Below, in pieces: positions 52,309 through 61,206 of a stretch of 64,000 nucleotides of DNA. Numbering within the stretch: the first letter of the stretch is position 1; every line of letters begins with the position of its first letter. The notes beneath the pieces were generated by a model. That model was given only the letters and a program-made list of their open reading frames with translations. It made no database searches and was not told the DNA's origin. A program made the position numbers and the translations under genes. This DNA comes from Streptomyces sp. HmicA12 (GTDB taxonomy: Bacteria > Actinomycetota > Actinomycetes > Streptomycetales > Streptomycetaceae), in NCBI RefSeq assembly GCF_000373565.1, contig NZ_KB891799.1, forward strand, positions 186,001 to 250,000, read 5' to 3'.

Positions 52309-53016
52309 ATGACCCGCACCAGCATCCGCACCCGCACCGCCGTCCTCGCCGCCACCGCCGCCGCGCTCGGCCTGACGCTGACCGCCTGCTCCGGCGACGG
52401 GTCCGGGACGAAGGACGAGGGCGCGGCCGCCAAGTCGTCGACCACCGCAGCCGCCTCGTCCTCCGCGTCGACCGAGGACAGCGCCACCGACACGGGCTCC
52501 GACACCGGCACGGGTGCGACCAAGGCCGACGCCGCCAAGAAGACCTCCACCGGAACCGGAACCGGAACCGGCGCGGCCGCGAAGTCGGCCCCCGAGTGCA
52601 AGGTCACCTCGCTCTCGTACACCCTCAAGCGCAGGTTCCCCGAGCAGCAGGGCGACCACCTGCTCATCACCGCGGTGAACACGTCCGGCAGCGCCTGCAC
52701 GGTGCAGAAGTTCCCTGTCGTGACCCCGGGCGGCGCCAACGGTGACGTCCCGGTGGCCAAGGACGACGTACGGCCCGCGCAGCCGCTGCTCGTCCCGGCC
52801 GGCGGCACCGTCTACTCGGCGCTCCCCGTCTACCAGGAGACCAAGGCCGAGGACGACTACTTCACGTCGATCCGGCTGTCCCTGGTGAGGAACGACGCGG
52901 ACGCCTCCGGCGCGTCCGTCACGCTGAAGACGCCCGGCGAGGTCGAGTACGCGGGCAAGCGCGCCGACGGCATCGAGGTCCTCTCCTGGAACCCGAAGAA
53001 GCCGTTCGACTTCTGA
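52309..53016 (+). CDS. DUF4232 lipoprotein
   Basis: 235 residues. The lipobox LTLTAC (Cys about residue 27) follows a hydrophobic signal. A Thr/Ser/Gly-rich linker (about 30-95) precedes a DUF4232 domain (about 100-235) with CKVTSLSY, HLLITAVNTSGSACTVQKFP and LVPAGGTVYSAL; two Cys residues probably form a disulfide. Unknown extracellular function. The end FDF and stop are duplicated in a 15-bp tandem (53003-53032). Confidence 0.88.
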   Translation: MTRTSIRTRTAVLAATAAALGLTLTACSGDGSGTKDEGAAAKSSTTAAASSSASTEDSATDTGSDTGTGATKADAAKKTSTGTGTGTGAAAKSAPECKVTSLSYTLKRRFPEQQGDHLLITAVNTSGSACTVQKFPVVTPGGANGDVPVAKDDVRPAQPLLVPAGGTVYSALPVYQETKAEDDYFTSIRLSLVRNDADASGASVTLKTPGEVEYAGKRADGIEVLSWNPKKPFDF

Positions 53017-53032
53017 GAATTCGACTTCTAGG
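53003..53032. repeat. 15-bp tandem duplication of a gene end and stop
   Basis: TTCGACTTCTGAGAA followed by TTCGACTTCTAGGAA. The first copy contains the DUF4232 lipoprotein stop; the second runs into the convergent gene's stop (53028). The smallest member of the stop-associated repeats here. Confidence 0.9.
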
Positions 53033-54866
53033 AAGCCGTGTCGGGCTCGTCCATCCCCGCGAGCACCAGCGGCAGCCGCTCCGCCCCGCCTTCCCCGACC
53101 ACCACGACCGGGACGCCCCAGTCCTGCTGGTGGACGTGGCAGGCGGGGTACTCGTTCGCCGGGTCGTCGTCGCAGGACGCGGCCATCGCGGAGACGTGCA
53201 GCACGCCGTCCGTGATGTCCGGGTTCAGGACCAGCTCGCGGGAGAGGCCGGTGCCCGCGCCGTCTCCGGACACGAGCAGCTCCGGCGGGGTCGACGAGAC
53301 GAGCAGCCGGGTCGAGGGACCGTACCGGGTGTCGAGCTTCTGGCCCGCCGGCGCCTGGAACACCACGTCCAGCCGCAGCTTCCCGCCCGCCACCTCGGTG
53401 GCGGCGCGCTGCGTGCGGTGGGCGACCGCGTCGACGCGTACCGCTTCCTCCGGCAGCCGCAGCCGGGTCAGCCGGTGCCGCGCGGACTCCACGACCACGA
53501 TGTCACCGGAGTCGCCCACCAGGACGGCGTCGCTCGGCTCCCTCACGTCGGTCGCGAGCGTGGTCACTTGACCGGTCGCCGGGTCGTAGCGGCGCAGCGC
53601 GTGGTTGTACGTGTCCGAGACCGCGACCGAGCCGTCGGGCAGGGCCGTGACGCCCAACGGGTGCTGGAACAGGGCCTGTTCGGCGTCTCCGTCGCGGTGA
53701 CCGAAGTCGAAGAGGCCGGTGCCGACGGCCGTGTGCACGACGCCTTCCCGGTCCACCCAGCGCAGCGCCGACGTCTCCGAGTCGGCCACCCACAGCCGCT
53801 CCTGCGTGGCGGCGAGCCCGGACGGCTGCGCGAACCAGGCCTCGGCGCCGGGCCCGTCGACCAGGCCCTCGTTCGTCGTCCCCGCCGCGACGGCCACGAC
53901 GCCCGCCCGGGGGTCGTACGTCCACAGCTGGTGCACGCCGGCCATGGCGATCCACACCTTGCCGCCGAAGACGGCCACGTCCCACGGCGAGGACAGATCG
54001 ATCTCGCGGGCCGGACCGCTGGTCGGCGACCCCCGCCACCACTGCCGGCCGGTGCCGGCGAGCGTCGAGACGGCGCCGCTCCGCAGGTCCACGGCGCGCA
54101 GCGCGTGATTCACGGTGTCGGCGACGACGACCGTGTCCTCGTCGAGGAGGGCGAGGCCCTGCGGCTCGTTGAAGGAGTCGGGGCCGAGGCCGCGCTCCCC
54201 GCTCCCGATCCGCCGCACCACGGTCTCCCCGTCGGCCGCCAGCTCCACCAGCTGATGCCGGGTCGTGTCGCTGACCAGGAGGTTCCCGGAGGGCAGCAGC
54301 AGCGCCTTGCCGGGGAAGCGCAGGTCGCCCGCGACCGGCTCCGGCGCGACGTACGGCCCGTCACCGCGCCGCAGCGTCCCCTTCGCCCCGTGCTCGGCCT
54401 CCAGCTCCTCGACGAGCGCGGCGATGGCGTGCGCGTGCCCCTCACCGGCGTGCTGCGCGACGACGTACCCCTCGGGGTCGATCACCACGAGCGTGGGCCA
54501 GGCGCGGACCGCGTACTGCTTCCAGGTCGCGAGCTCCGGGTCGTCGAGGACCGGGTGCTCGACCCCGTACCGCTCGACGGCGTCGACGACGGCCGCGTGC
54601 TCGGCCTCGTGCACGAACTTCGGCGAGTGCACCCCGATGATCACGACGGTGTCGCGGTGCTTCTCCTCCAGCTCGCGCAGCTCGTCGAGGACGTGCAGGC
54701 AGTTCACACAACAAAATGTCCAGAAATCCAGAATGACGATGCGTCCGCGCAGGTCGGCGAGGGTGTACTCGGTCCCGCCCGTGTTCAGCCAGCCGCCTTC
54801 GCCGACCAGCTCGGGGGCGCGGACACGGGCACGGCGGGCTGCTGGGGCGGGCGCTGCGTCGTTCAT
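53028..54866 (-). CDS. NHL-repeat thioredoxin-family protein
   Basis: 612 residues. An N-terminal TlpA-like thioredoxin domain (about 15-165) has FWTFCCVNCLHVLDEL with an extra Cys before the CxxC pair. It is followed by a six-bladed NHL beta-propeller (about 170-470) with repeated LLPSGNLLVSDTTRHQLVEL-like blades. A C-terminal region (about 480-612) has a cupin-like beta fold. NHLRC2-like proteins combine these parts; their role in bacteria is unclear. No signal peptide, so cytoplasmic. Confidence 0.92.
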   Translation of the reverse strand: MNDAAPAPAARRARVRAPELVGEGGWLNTGGTEYTLADLRGRIVILDFWTFCCVNCLHVLDELRELEEKHRDTVVIIGVHSPKFVHEAEHAAVVDAVERYGVEHPVLDDPELATWKQYAVRAWPTLVVIDPEGYVVAQHAGEGHAHAIAALVEELEAEHGAKGTLRRGDGPYVAPEPVAGDLRFPGKALLLPSGNLLVSDTTRHQLVELAADGETVVRRIGSGERGLGPDSFNEPQGLALLDEDTVVVADTVNHALRAVDLRSGAVSTLAGTGRQWWRGSPTSGPAREIDLSSPWDVAVFGGKVWIAMAGVHQLWTYDPRAGVVAVAAGTTNEGLVDGPGAEAWFAQPSGLAATQERLWVADSETSALRWVDREGVVHTAVGTGLFDFGHRDGDAEQALFQHPLGVTALPDGSVAVSDTYNHALRRYDPATGQVTTLATDVREPSDAVLVGDSGDIVVVESARHRLTRLRLPEEAVRVDAVAHRTQRAATEVAGGKLRLDVVFQAPAGQKLDTRYGPSTRLLVSSTPPELLVSGDGAGTGLSRELVLNPDITDGVLHVSAMAASCDDDPANEYPACHVHQQDWGVPVVVVGEGGAERLPLVLAGMDEPDTAS

Positions 54867-54902
54867 GATTCAAGGGTGCCACGCGGTCTTCGAGCGGTGC
54901 TC

Positions 54903-55292
54903 TCAGGCGTGCCAGACGTGCCCCGTCGTCGAGTCCACGTGCTCCGGTACGGGATCGTGGGCGTCCCCCGTCGACGACGTGCCGGACGGTTCGAGGACGA
55001 GGAGGGCGGTGCCGGGGGCCGCGTGCGGTTTGTGCCAGGTGCCGCGGGGGACCGTGAAGACCGCGCCGCGGGGCAGGGTCACCGCGCGCTCGCCGTCCTG
55101 CTCGCGCAGCGCGATCGTGAGCTCTCCCTCGACGACCAGGAAGAACTCGTCGGTGTCCTCGTGGACGTGCCAGACGTGCTCGCCCTCGGCCTTGGCGAGG
55201 CGGACGTCGTAGTCGTTGACGGTGGTGACGATGCGGGGGCTCCACAGCGCGTCGAAGGTCTTCAGTGCCTCGGTGAGGGCGACGGGTTCCAT
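54903..55292 (-). CDS. Single-domain cupin protein
   Basis: 129 residues. Cupin motif 1 is HVWHVHEDTDEFFLVVEGE, with two His and a Glu, and motif 2 is LPRGAVFTVPRGTWHKPHA with a His. All four metal-binding residues are present. It could be a small isomerase, dioxygenase or metabolite binder; substrate unknown. ATG 55292 chosen. Divergent from the GlxA-type regulator, which may control it. Confidence 0.87.
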   Translation of the reverse strand: MEPVALTEALKTFDALWSPRIVTTVNDYDVRLAKAEGEHVWHVHEDTDEFFLVVEGELTIALREQDGERAVTLPRGAVFTVPRGTWHKPHAAPGTALLVLEPSGTSSTGDAHDPVPEHVDSTTGHVWHA

Positions 55293-55343
55293 GGCTTCAT
55301 CGTGCGGCGGCCGCCGCCCGCGTACGAGTGCTAGAAATCGCAC

Positions 55344-56339
55344 ATGCCGCAAGGATCCTCGCAGCCAGTGCCGCACCGGGTCGTCGTCCTCGTCGACGAG
55401 GGCATCAACCCCTTCGAGGTCGGTGTCGCCACCGAGGTCTTCGGCCTCCCACGGCCCGAACTCGGCCGCCGCACACCCCTGTACGAGCTGACGCTGTGCA
55501 CCCCGGCCCCCGGGATCCGGATGAACCACGGCTTCTTCACGCTGACCGGGGCGGCCGGGCTCGACGCCGTGGACCGGGCCGACACGCTGATCGTGCCGGG
55601 GCGGCCGGACAACGTCGTACCGCGCGCCGAGGCCGTCCTCGACGCGATCCGGTACGCCCATGCGCGCGGCGTCCGCATCGCCAGTTTCTGCACGGGGGCC
55701 TTCGCGCTCGCCGAGGCGGGGCTGCTGGACGGGCGGCGGGCGACGACGCACTGGCGGTGGGCCGGGGAGTTCCGGGCGCTGCACCCGAAGGTGCTGCTCG
55801 AACCGGACGTGCTGTTCGTCGACGAGGGCGACGTGCTGACCGCGGCGGGCAGCGCGGCCGCGCTCGATCTCGGCCTGTACCTCGTGCGGCGCGACCACGG
55901 CGCCGAGATCGCGAACTCGGTGTCCCGGCGGCTCGTCTTCGCGGCCCACCGGGACGGCGGGCAGCGGCAGTTCGTGGAGCGGCCGGTGCCGAAGGTGCCG
56001 GACGCCTCGCTCGCGCCGCTGCTCGGCTGGGCGCAGGAGCGGCTCGACCGGCCCCTGACGGTCTCCGCGCTGGCCGCCCGTGCCGGGGTCAGCCCCGCCA
56101 CGCTGCACCGCCGCTTCCGCACCGAACTGGGCACGACCCCGCTGGCCTGGCTCCTCGGCGAGCGCGTCGCCCTCGCCTGCCGGCTGATCGAGCGCGGCGA
56201 GGAACGCCTCGACGTGGTGGCCCGGCGCAGCGGCCTCGGCAGCGCGGCGAATCTGCGGGCGCGGGTGAAGCGGGAGACGGGGCTGAGTCCGTCGGCGTAC
56301 CGGCGCAGATTCCGGACCGGGGTGGACGCCGGCCGCTAG
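55344..56339 (+). CDS. GlxA-family regulator (DJ-1/PfpI plus AraC)
   Basis: 331 residues. The N-terminal DJ-1/PfpI-like domain has RIASFCTGAFALAEAG (nucleophile-elbow Cys present) and the ATTHWRW motif typical of the family. The C-terminal AraC HTH has SALAARAGVSPATLHRRFRT and a second helix pair near RSGLGSAANLRARVK. It usually responds to small metabolites such as nicotinate or glycine betaine. Divergent from the cupin gene. Confidence 0.95.
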   Translation: MPQGSSQPVPHRVVVLVDEGINPFEVGVATEVFGLPRPELGRRTPLYELTLCTPAPGIRMNHGFFTLTGAAGLDAVDRADTLIVPGRPDNVVPRAEAVLDAIRYAHARGVRIASFCTGAFALAEAGLLDGRRATTHWRWAGEFRALHPKVLLEPDVLFVDEGDVLTAAGSAAALDLGLYLVRRDHGAEIANSVSRRLVFAAHRDGGQRQFVERPVPKVPDASLAPLLGWAQERLDRPLTVSALAARAGVSPATLHRRFRTELGTTPLAWLLGERVALACRLIERGEERLDVVARRSGLGSAANLRARVKRETGLSPSAYRRRFRTGVDAGR

Positions 56340-56369
56340 GTCGTGTCCGCGCGCGGCGCCCGCCGTGTG

Positions 56370-56723
56370 TCAGGTTCCGAGGAGCTTCGCCTTGGCCGCC
56401 GCGAACTCCTCCGGCGTCATCAGCCCCTGCTGCACCAGCTGCCCCAGCTGGGCGAGCTGGTCCGCCAGGCTGGGGGCGCCGGTGGGCGCCGGCTGCTGTG
56501 CCGGAGGGGCCTGTTGTGCCGGAGGGGCCTGTTGTGCCTGGAGGTCGGCGATCTGCTGTTGCTGGTCCATCAGTTGCTGGTTCTGCTCGTACTCGTTCTG
56601 CTGCTTCCTCGCGGCGCTGCGCCCGGCCGCGTACGCCGTGCCGCCCACCAGGGCGCCGCGCAGCAGTGGACGGCCCGCGGGCCTGACCGCCGGGCGGATC
56701 GCCGGTCCTCGTCGCATGAACAT
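56370..56723 (-). CDS. SHOCT-domain protein with APPAQQ repeat
   Basis: 117 residues. A basic Arg/Pro/Gly-rich N-terminus and short hydrophobic patch (GALVGGTAYAAGR) lead to a Gln-rich coiled coil (QQNEYEQNQQLMDQQQQIAD). An 18-bp in-frame repeat encodes APPAQQ twice. The C-terminal SHOCT motif is LADQLAQLGQLVQQGLMTPE. SHOCT proteins act as oligomerising or nucleic-acid-associated modules. It starts 5 bp after the stop of the DUF6325 gene, so the two form an operon. Confidence 0.88.
   Translation of the reverse strand: MFMRRGPAIRPAVRPAGRPLLRGALVGGTAYAAGRSAARKQQNEYEQNQQLMDQQQQIADLQAQQAPPAQQAPPAQQPAPTGAPSLADQLAQLGQLVQQGLMTPEEFAAAKAKLLGT
56495..56536. repeat. 18-bp coding repeat in the SHOCT gene
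   Basis: Two full copies and a partial copy of GTGCCGGAGGGGCCTGTT encode the APPAQQ peptide on the minus strand. Confidence 0.9.
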
Positions 56724-56728
56724 CGCTG

Positions 56729-57175
56729 TCAGCTCCCGTTCCCGGCGGCCGCGTCGGCCACCGCGCGCAGATAGGCCGTGGCCGCTTCGTCGACGTGCTC
56801 CGGCGGGATGCGCACGGACGCCGCGATCCGGCCGCCCGCCTCCCGCACCGACTCCGCCGCGCGCTGCGCCCACACGTGCTCGACCAGCAGAAGGAGGGCG
56901 CAGTTGCCTTTGCCCAGGAGGCCGGCGGCCTCCTGAGCGTCCTCCGGGCCGATCAGGGTCGCCTCGTCCTCGTACCCGGGGCCGAGGACGGCCTTCAGCT
57001 CCTCGTACTCGTGCAGCTCGCTCGACGTCACCGAACCGTCCCCGGCCTTGGTGACGACGAGCGAGTCCATGACCCGGAGCGAGCCCTCACGGCGCAGGTC
57101 GGCGAGGGTGTCGACCACCCCGACCCGGAGCTCCTCCTCGGGGAAGGCCAGGACGATGAACTCCACCGGTCCCAT
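56729..57175 (-). CDS. DUF6325-family protein
   Basis: 148 residues, alpha/beta protein starting MGPVEFIVLAFPEEEL, then GVVDTLADLRREGSLRVMDSLVVTKA, GGRIAASVRIPPEHVDEAA and a helix at the end. Highly characteristic of this actinobacterial family; function unknown. It is followed by the SHOCT gene in the same operon. GAGAGG lies before the ATG. Confidence 0.85.
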   Translation of the reverse strand: MGPVEFIVLAFPEEELRVGVVDTLADLRREGSLRVMDSLVVTKAGDGSVTSSELHEYEELKAVLGPGYEDEATLIGPEDAQEAAGLLGKGNCALLLLVEHVWAQRAAESVREAGGRIAASVRIPPEHVDEAATAYLRAVADAAAGNGS

Positions 57176-57370
57176 GGCAACACCTCTCATACTCCACGTC
57201 CGCGTACGCAGTCGACGCCTTGTGGCATACGAACACCCCCAAGCCTTGCGCATCCTGGCATCGGCGGCTCCGCGACGTTCGGACAAATCCGGGCCCGGCG
57301 GCCCCCCGTACGGCCCAACGCGCCGCCCGGCCACCATCGGGCCGGGCGGCGCATGCGCTTGTGTGGCCGC

Positions 57371-58252
57371 ATGAGCGAGACGAGCACCCTGGCCCGGGCG
57401 ACGCGCTGGGCCACCACACGTGTGCGGGACCTCCAGGAGGAGTTCCCCTTCATCACGCGCATGACCCGGCAGATGGTCGCCGTGAACCTGCTCGACTCGG
57501 CGACCCGGCTCGCCGCGCAGACGTTCCTGACCGGGCTGCCGGTGCTGTTCGTCGCGGCGGCGTTCACCCCGGCCTCGGTGCGCGATCAGCTCGTCGACTC
57601 GCTGCGCTCCCTGCTCGGCCTCGACGGTGCCTCCCTGGACCAGGTCAGGCAGGTGTACGGCGCCCAGGACGGGGCCACCCGCAACACCACCGGGGTGATC
57701 GGCGTCCTGGTCCTGCTGGTCTCGGCGACCGCGTGCAGCCGGGCACTGCAGCGGGTCTGCGAGCGGGCCTGGCATCTGCCGCCCGGCAAGTTCTCGCTGG
57801 TCGCCTGGCGCTGGCTCGCCTGGCTCGCGGTGTGGCTGGTCGCGCTCGTCGCCCAGGGCCTGCTGCGCGACGGATTCGGCGCGGGCCTGTGGGTGGGCGT
57901 CCCGCTGACCCTGCTGACCAGCACTCTTCTGTGGTGGTGGACCCAGCACCTGCTGCTCGGCGGGCGGGTGACCTGGCTGCCGCTGCTGCCCGGCGCGCTG
58001 CTCACCGCCGTCGGCGTGGTCGCGCTGACGGTCGCCTCGCGGATCTACATCCCGCGCACCCTGGACCGCTCGCTGGCCCAGTTCGGGCCGCTGGGGCTGG
58101 TGTTCACCCTGCTGTCCTGGCTGATCGTGCTGTTCACGGTGGTGTGCGTGGGGATCGCCGCGGGCTATGTCATCGCGCAGGAGCGGCCGGTGGCGCGGCT
58201 GCTTCGGAGGGATCCGGCCCGGGCAGCGCGGGAGCGTCCAGGAACTCGATGA
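57371..58252 (+). CDS. YihY/BrkB-family membrane protein
   Basis: 293 residues, about six helices. Family landmarks: LTGLPVLFVAAAFTP, LVSATACSRALQRVCERAWHLP and LTLLTSTLLWWWTQHLLLGGRVTWLPLLPGALLTAVG. Often mis-annotated as ribonuclease BN; probably a membrane component of unknown role. The stop overlaps the convergent gene by 83 bp, an unusually long tail-to-tail overlap. Confidence 0.92.
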   Translation: MSETSTLARATRWATTRVRDLQEEFPFITRMTRQMVAVNLLDSATRLAAQTFLTGLPVLFVAAAFTPASVRDQLVDSLRSLLGLDGASLDQVRQVYGAQDGATRNTTGVIGVLVLLVSATACSRALQRVCERAWHLPPGKFSLVAWRWLAWLAVWLVALVAQGLLRDGFGAGLWVGVPLTLLTSTLLWWWTQHLLLGGRVTWLPLLPGALLTAVGVVALTVASRIYIPRTLDRSLAQFGPLGLVFTLLSWLIVLFTVVCVGIAAGYVIAQERPVARLLRRDPARAARERPGTR

Positions 58253-59468
58253 CGGCGAGCGCGCAGACCGCGCACACCGCGATCCAGGCGACGACCGCGC
58301 CCGTCGGGTAGTTCCAGGCGATCAGGACGGCGGCCGCGACGGCCGCCACCGTCCAGTTCAGCCACCTGCGCATCCGGTGCACCCACGGTCCCACCGGCCC
58401 GAACGTGCCCACGTTGGTGGCGTCCCGTACGGAGCCGATCGCGCCGGTCCACGCGCCGCGCACCGCCCGCGCCCAGCGGCCGGGACCGCCCAGCCAGGAC
58501 GCGAGGGCCACCACCGCGCCGAGTACGGCGACGACGCGTACCGCCGTGCGCAGGAAGCGGACCAGGGTGTCGTAGACGCTGCCGGCCGCGGCCCGGGAGA
58601 CGTCCGGGGGCAGCGCGTCGAGGTAGACCGCGCGGCCGATCCACAGCGCGAGGCCGAGCACGAGCGCGCCGACGGCGACCGCGAGGGCCGCGGTGATCAG
58701 CGCGCGGCGGCGGCGCCGGGCCAGCAGAACCGCGCCGGCCGCGAGCACGAGGACGATCAACGGCAGGACCCAGGAGAGGAGTTGGAGGAGCCGGAAGCCG
58801 GTGCGGGCCTTGGCGAGGGTGCCGGTGGACTGCATGACCGTGATGCTGGTGTGCACTTCGGGGATCTTCCCTGCGACCGTCAGCCCCTGGTCGACGAGGG
58901 CCTGTTTGACCTTCTCGACGACCGGCGCGAGATCGAGGGTGACCTCGCCGTTCTCGACCTTCACGGCGCCGCCGCCGTTGCCGGTGAGCGCCTTGTCGAC
59001 GGCGGCGTGGGCGGTGCGGTTGAGCTGGTTCCACACGGTGGCGAAGGCGGAGCTGGCCACGAACTTCTCGGCCGTGTTGTGGACCAGGGACGTGAGGCCG
59101 CTGGTGATCGGGCCGCTGGCCGCGCCGAGCGCCTTCTCCAGGCGGGGCCGGTCGGCGGGGGCGACGTCGCCGAGCAGGTCGTCGACGTCGATCTGCTGCA
59201 TGACGGCGGTGGTGACGCGGTTCGCGACCGCGCCCTGCACGTCCGGGTCGTCGGCGAGCGGCGCCATGGTCTGGACGTAGCGGTCGGTGTCGCCGATCAG
59301 CGCGTTCGACCAGACGGCCACGACGCTCAGGGGGGTGAGGAGCGCCGCCAGCAGGACGAGGACGACGGCGAAGGTCGATTTCACGCGGGAGCGGGGCGGC
59401 CGGTGCTCCGCGGCCTCCAGTTCGCTCACCCGAGCTCTCAGTGCGGCGAGTTCGTCGTCCCTGGTCAT
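58170..59468 (-). CDS. Membrane protein of unknown function, paralogue of the 16.2-17.1 kb gene
   Basis: 432 residues. One N-terminal helix (about 33-55), a soluble part (about 60-240) that begins LIGDTDRYVQTMAPLADDPDV and ends VTLDLAPVVEKVKQALVDQG, then about five helices. The same layout and motif pair occur at 16195-17124, so the two are paralogues; this copy has extra C-terminal helices and a coiled-coil N-terminus (DDELAALRARVSELEAAEH). The last 83 bp overlap the convergent YihY gene. Confidence 0.82.
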   Translation of the reverse strand: MTRDDELAALRARVSELEAAEHRPPRSRVKSTFAVVLVLLAALLTPLSVVAVWSNALIGDTDRYVQTMAPLADDPDVQGAVANRVTTAVMQQIDVDDLLGDVAPADRPRLEKALGAASGPITSGLTSLVHNTAEKFVASSAFATVWNQLNRTAHAAVDKALTGNGGGAVKVENGEVTLDLAPVVEKVKQALVDQGLTVAGKIPEVHTSITVMQSTGTLAKARTGFRLLQLLSWVLPLIVLVLAAGAVLLARRRRRALITAALAVAVGALVLGLALWIGRAVYLDALPPDVSRAAAGSVYDTLVRFLRTAVRVVAVLGAVVALASWLGGPGRWARAVRGAWTGAIGSVRDATNVGTFGPVGPWVHRMRRWLNWTVAAVAAAVLIAWNYPTGAVVAWIAVCAVCALAVIEFLDAPALPGPDPSEAAAPPAAPAR

Positions 59469-59523
59469 GACTCAAGGAGACGTGGAGTGCGCGGCTTCCG
59501 CTCGCTGGGATGGGCCTAAAGGG

Positions 59524-59559
59524 GGCGGGGAGCCGTGGACGCTTCCACGGCTCCCCGCC
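59524..59559. terminator. Terminator between the membrane gene start and the FG-GAP gene end
   Basis: Perfect 16-bp stem GGCGGGGAGCCGTGGA / TCCACGGCTCCCCGCC with a 4-nt loop (CGCT), about 60 bp after the FG-GAP stop on the minus strand. Confidence 0.92.
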
Positions 59560-59560
59560 T

Positions 59561-59611
59561 GCTCGAGGAACTGCTCGAGGAACTGCTCGCGGAACTGCTC
59601 GCGGAACTGCC
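59561..59611. repeat. Four 12-bp units before the FG-GAP stop
   Basis: CTGCTCGAGGAA twice, then CTGCTCGCGGAA twice and a partial unit, between the terminator and the stop codon at 59618. Confidence 0.92.
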
Positions 59612-59617
59612 GCGGGC

Positions 59618-61111
59618 CTACTTCAGGGGGCTGCCCAGAAGCGCCTTGGTGGCGGGCGCCGCCAGGTCGTTCGGGTTGATGGCGACCGAGCCCTTGCCGG
59701 TGACCCCGTTCACGGAGCCCGGGAAGGACCAGACGGCGCCGGAGGAGGCGTTCTCCGCGGTGGCGGCGACGGCCGCGTCCCGGTACCCGTCGCCGTTCAC
59801 GTCGAGCAGCGCGCAGTTCGAGCCGAACCGGTCACCGCTCTCCGCGACGCCCGGCACGTCCGCCGAGTTCTGGTTCAGGACCACGGAGCCCGTGCCGGTC
59901 ACGCCGTTCGCGGTGCCCGGCAGCAGGGCGAACGCGCCCGCGTCCGTCTGGCCGCTGAAGTCCTCGCCCGAGATGCCGAGCGCGACGTCGGCCTTGCCGT
60001 CGCCGTTCACGTCGCCGACCGCGACGCAGGAGCCGACCGTGTCGCCCTCCTCCTGGGCTCCGTAGAAGCCGGGCAGCGACTGGTCGAACTCCTGGACGCG
60101 GTCACCCTTCAGGCCGTCCTTCGTGCCGAACGCGAGGGTGGCCTTCTGCATCGTCTCGCCGATGTCGGAGATCTGGGGGTCGGAGCCGACGACCAGGTCG
60201 TCGATGCCGTCGCCGTTCACGTCGCCGACCGCCAGGGCGCCCTGGGTCTCCGGCGCCCAGCCGCGCTTGAAGCCCGTGGCGCTCCCGTAGAGCACGGTGT
60301 TGTTCCACATGCCGTCGCCGTTGTACGAGCGCAGGGCCAGGTCGTCGCGGCCGTCGCCGTTGAGGTCGCCGACCGCCTTGAAGACGACGGGGCCGGTCGT
60401 CGAGCCGGGGCCGTCGACACAGCCGGACTCGTCGTCGACGCAGGTCGCGTCGTCGGCGCCGTAGCCCCACCACGCGGACTTGTCCATGAAGTCCAGCTTC
60501 TTGGCGGGGGCGCCGGCCCGGGTGACCGGGCCCTTCCACAGGGCGGCGTCCTGGTGCTCGGGGTCGTCGCCGTACTGGCCCATCGCGGCGAGCAGCGCCA
60601 GGTCGGCCTTGCCGTCGCCGTCGAAGTCGCCGATCTGCGGGGAGCGGCCGTACGTGGCGATGTTCGTGCCGCCGGTCAGGCCGGAGGCGGAGCCCCACAG
60701 GATGACGGCGCCGGTCGTCGCCTTCTCGCTGCCTATGACGAGGTCGCTGTAGCCGTCACCGTCGAGGTCGCCCTTGGTGACGTACGTGCCGAAGCGTTCG
60801 TTGGCGGTGGCCGAGCCGGGGACACCGCTGGTGGAGCGGCTGATCAGCTTCTTGTTCGCGGCCGTGAGGCCGGTCGGCGAGCCGTAGGTCACCGCCACGT
60901 AGCCCGCGTCGCTCTTGCCGGAGACGGTGCCGCCGTGGGCGCCGGCGACGAGGTCCGCGTACCCGTCCCCGTTGAAGTCGTCGGCGGCCGCTGCCTTGCC
61001 GTGGGCGGTGGCGGCGACCGCGCCCGGGGCGAGCGACAGGGCGCCGAGCCCGCCGCCGACGAGTGCGGCGGCCATCAGCGGTGCGGAGAGCCGGAGTCGT
61101 GCACGTGCCAT
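59618..61111 (-). CDS. Secreted FG-GAP repeat (integrin-like propeller) protein
   Basis: 497 residues. The signal peptide is LRLSAPLMAAALVGGGLGAL. At least six FG-GAP/VCBS units follow, each carrying a calcium-binding DxNGDGxxDL loop such as DFNGDGYADLVAGA, DLDGDGYSDLVIGS, DFDGDGKADLALLA, DLNGDGRDDLALRS, DVNGDGIDDLVVGS, DVNGDGKADVALGI and DVNGDGYRDAAVAA. A seven-bladed propeller outside the cell, ligand unknown. A further blade-like start lies at the end. Confidence 0.92.
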   Translation of the reverse strand: MARARLRLSAPLMAAALVGGGLGALSLAPGAVAATAHGKAAAADDFNGDGYADLVAGAHGGTVSGKSDAGYVAVTYGSPTGLTAANKKLISRSTSGVPGSATANERFGTYVTKGDLDGDGYSDLVIGSEKATTGAVILWGSASGLTGGTNIATYGRSPQIGDFDGDGKADLALLAAMGQYGDDPEHQDAALWKGPVTRAGAPAKKLDFMDKSAWWGYGADDATCVDDESGCVDGPGSTTGPVVFKAVGDLNGDGRDDLALRSYNGDGMWNNTVLYGSATGFKRGWAPETQGALAVGDVNGDGIDDLVVGSDPQISDIGETMQKATLAFGTKDGLKGDRVQEFDQSLPGFYGAQEEGDTVGSCVAVGDVNGDGKADVALGISGEDFSGQTDAGAFALLPGTANGVTGTGSVVLNQNSADVPGVAESGDRFGSNCALLDVNGDGYRDAAVAATAENASSGAVWSFPGSVNGVTGKGSVAINPNDLAAPATKALLGSPLK

Positions 61112-61206
61112 GAGAGGAGTTCCTTCGATCGGTCAGGTCGTAAAGTCACGTCCACCTCCTAGGACCCAACCGTTTCTCTTTTGGTTGCACGTACCACCGA
61201 ACTGTC

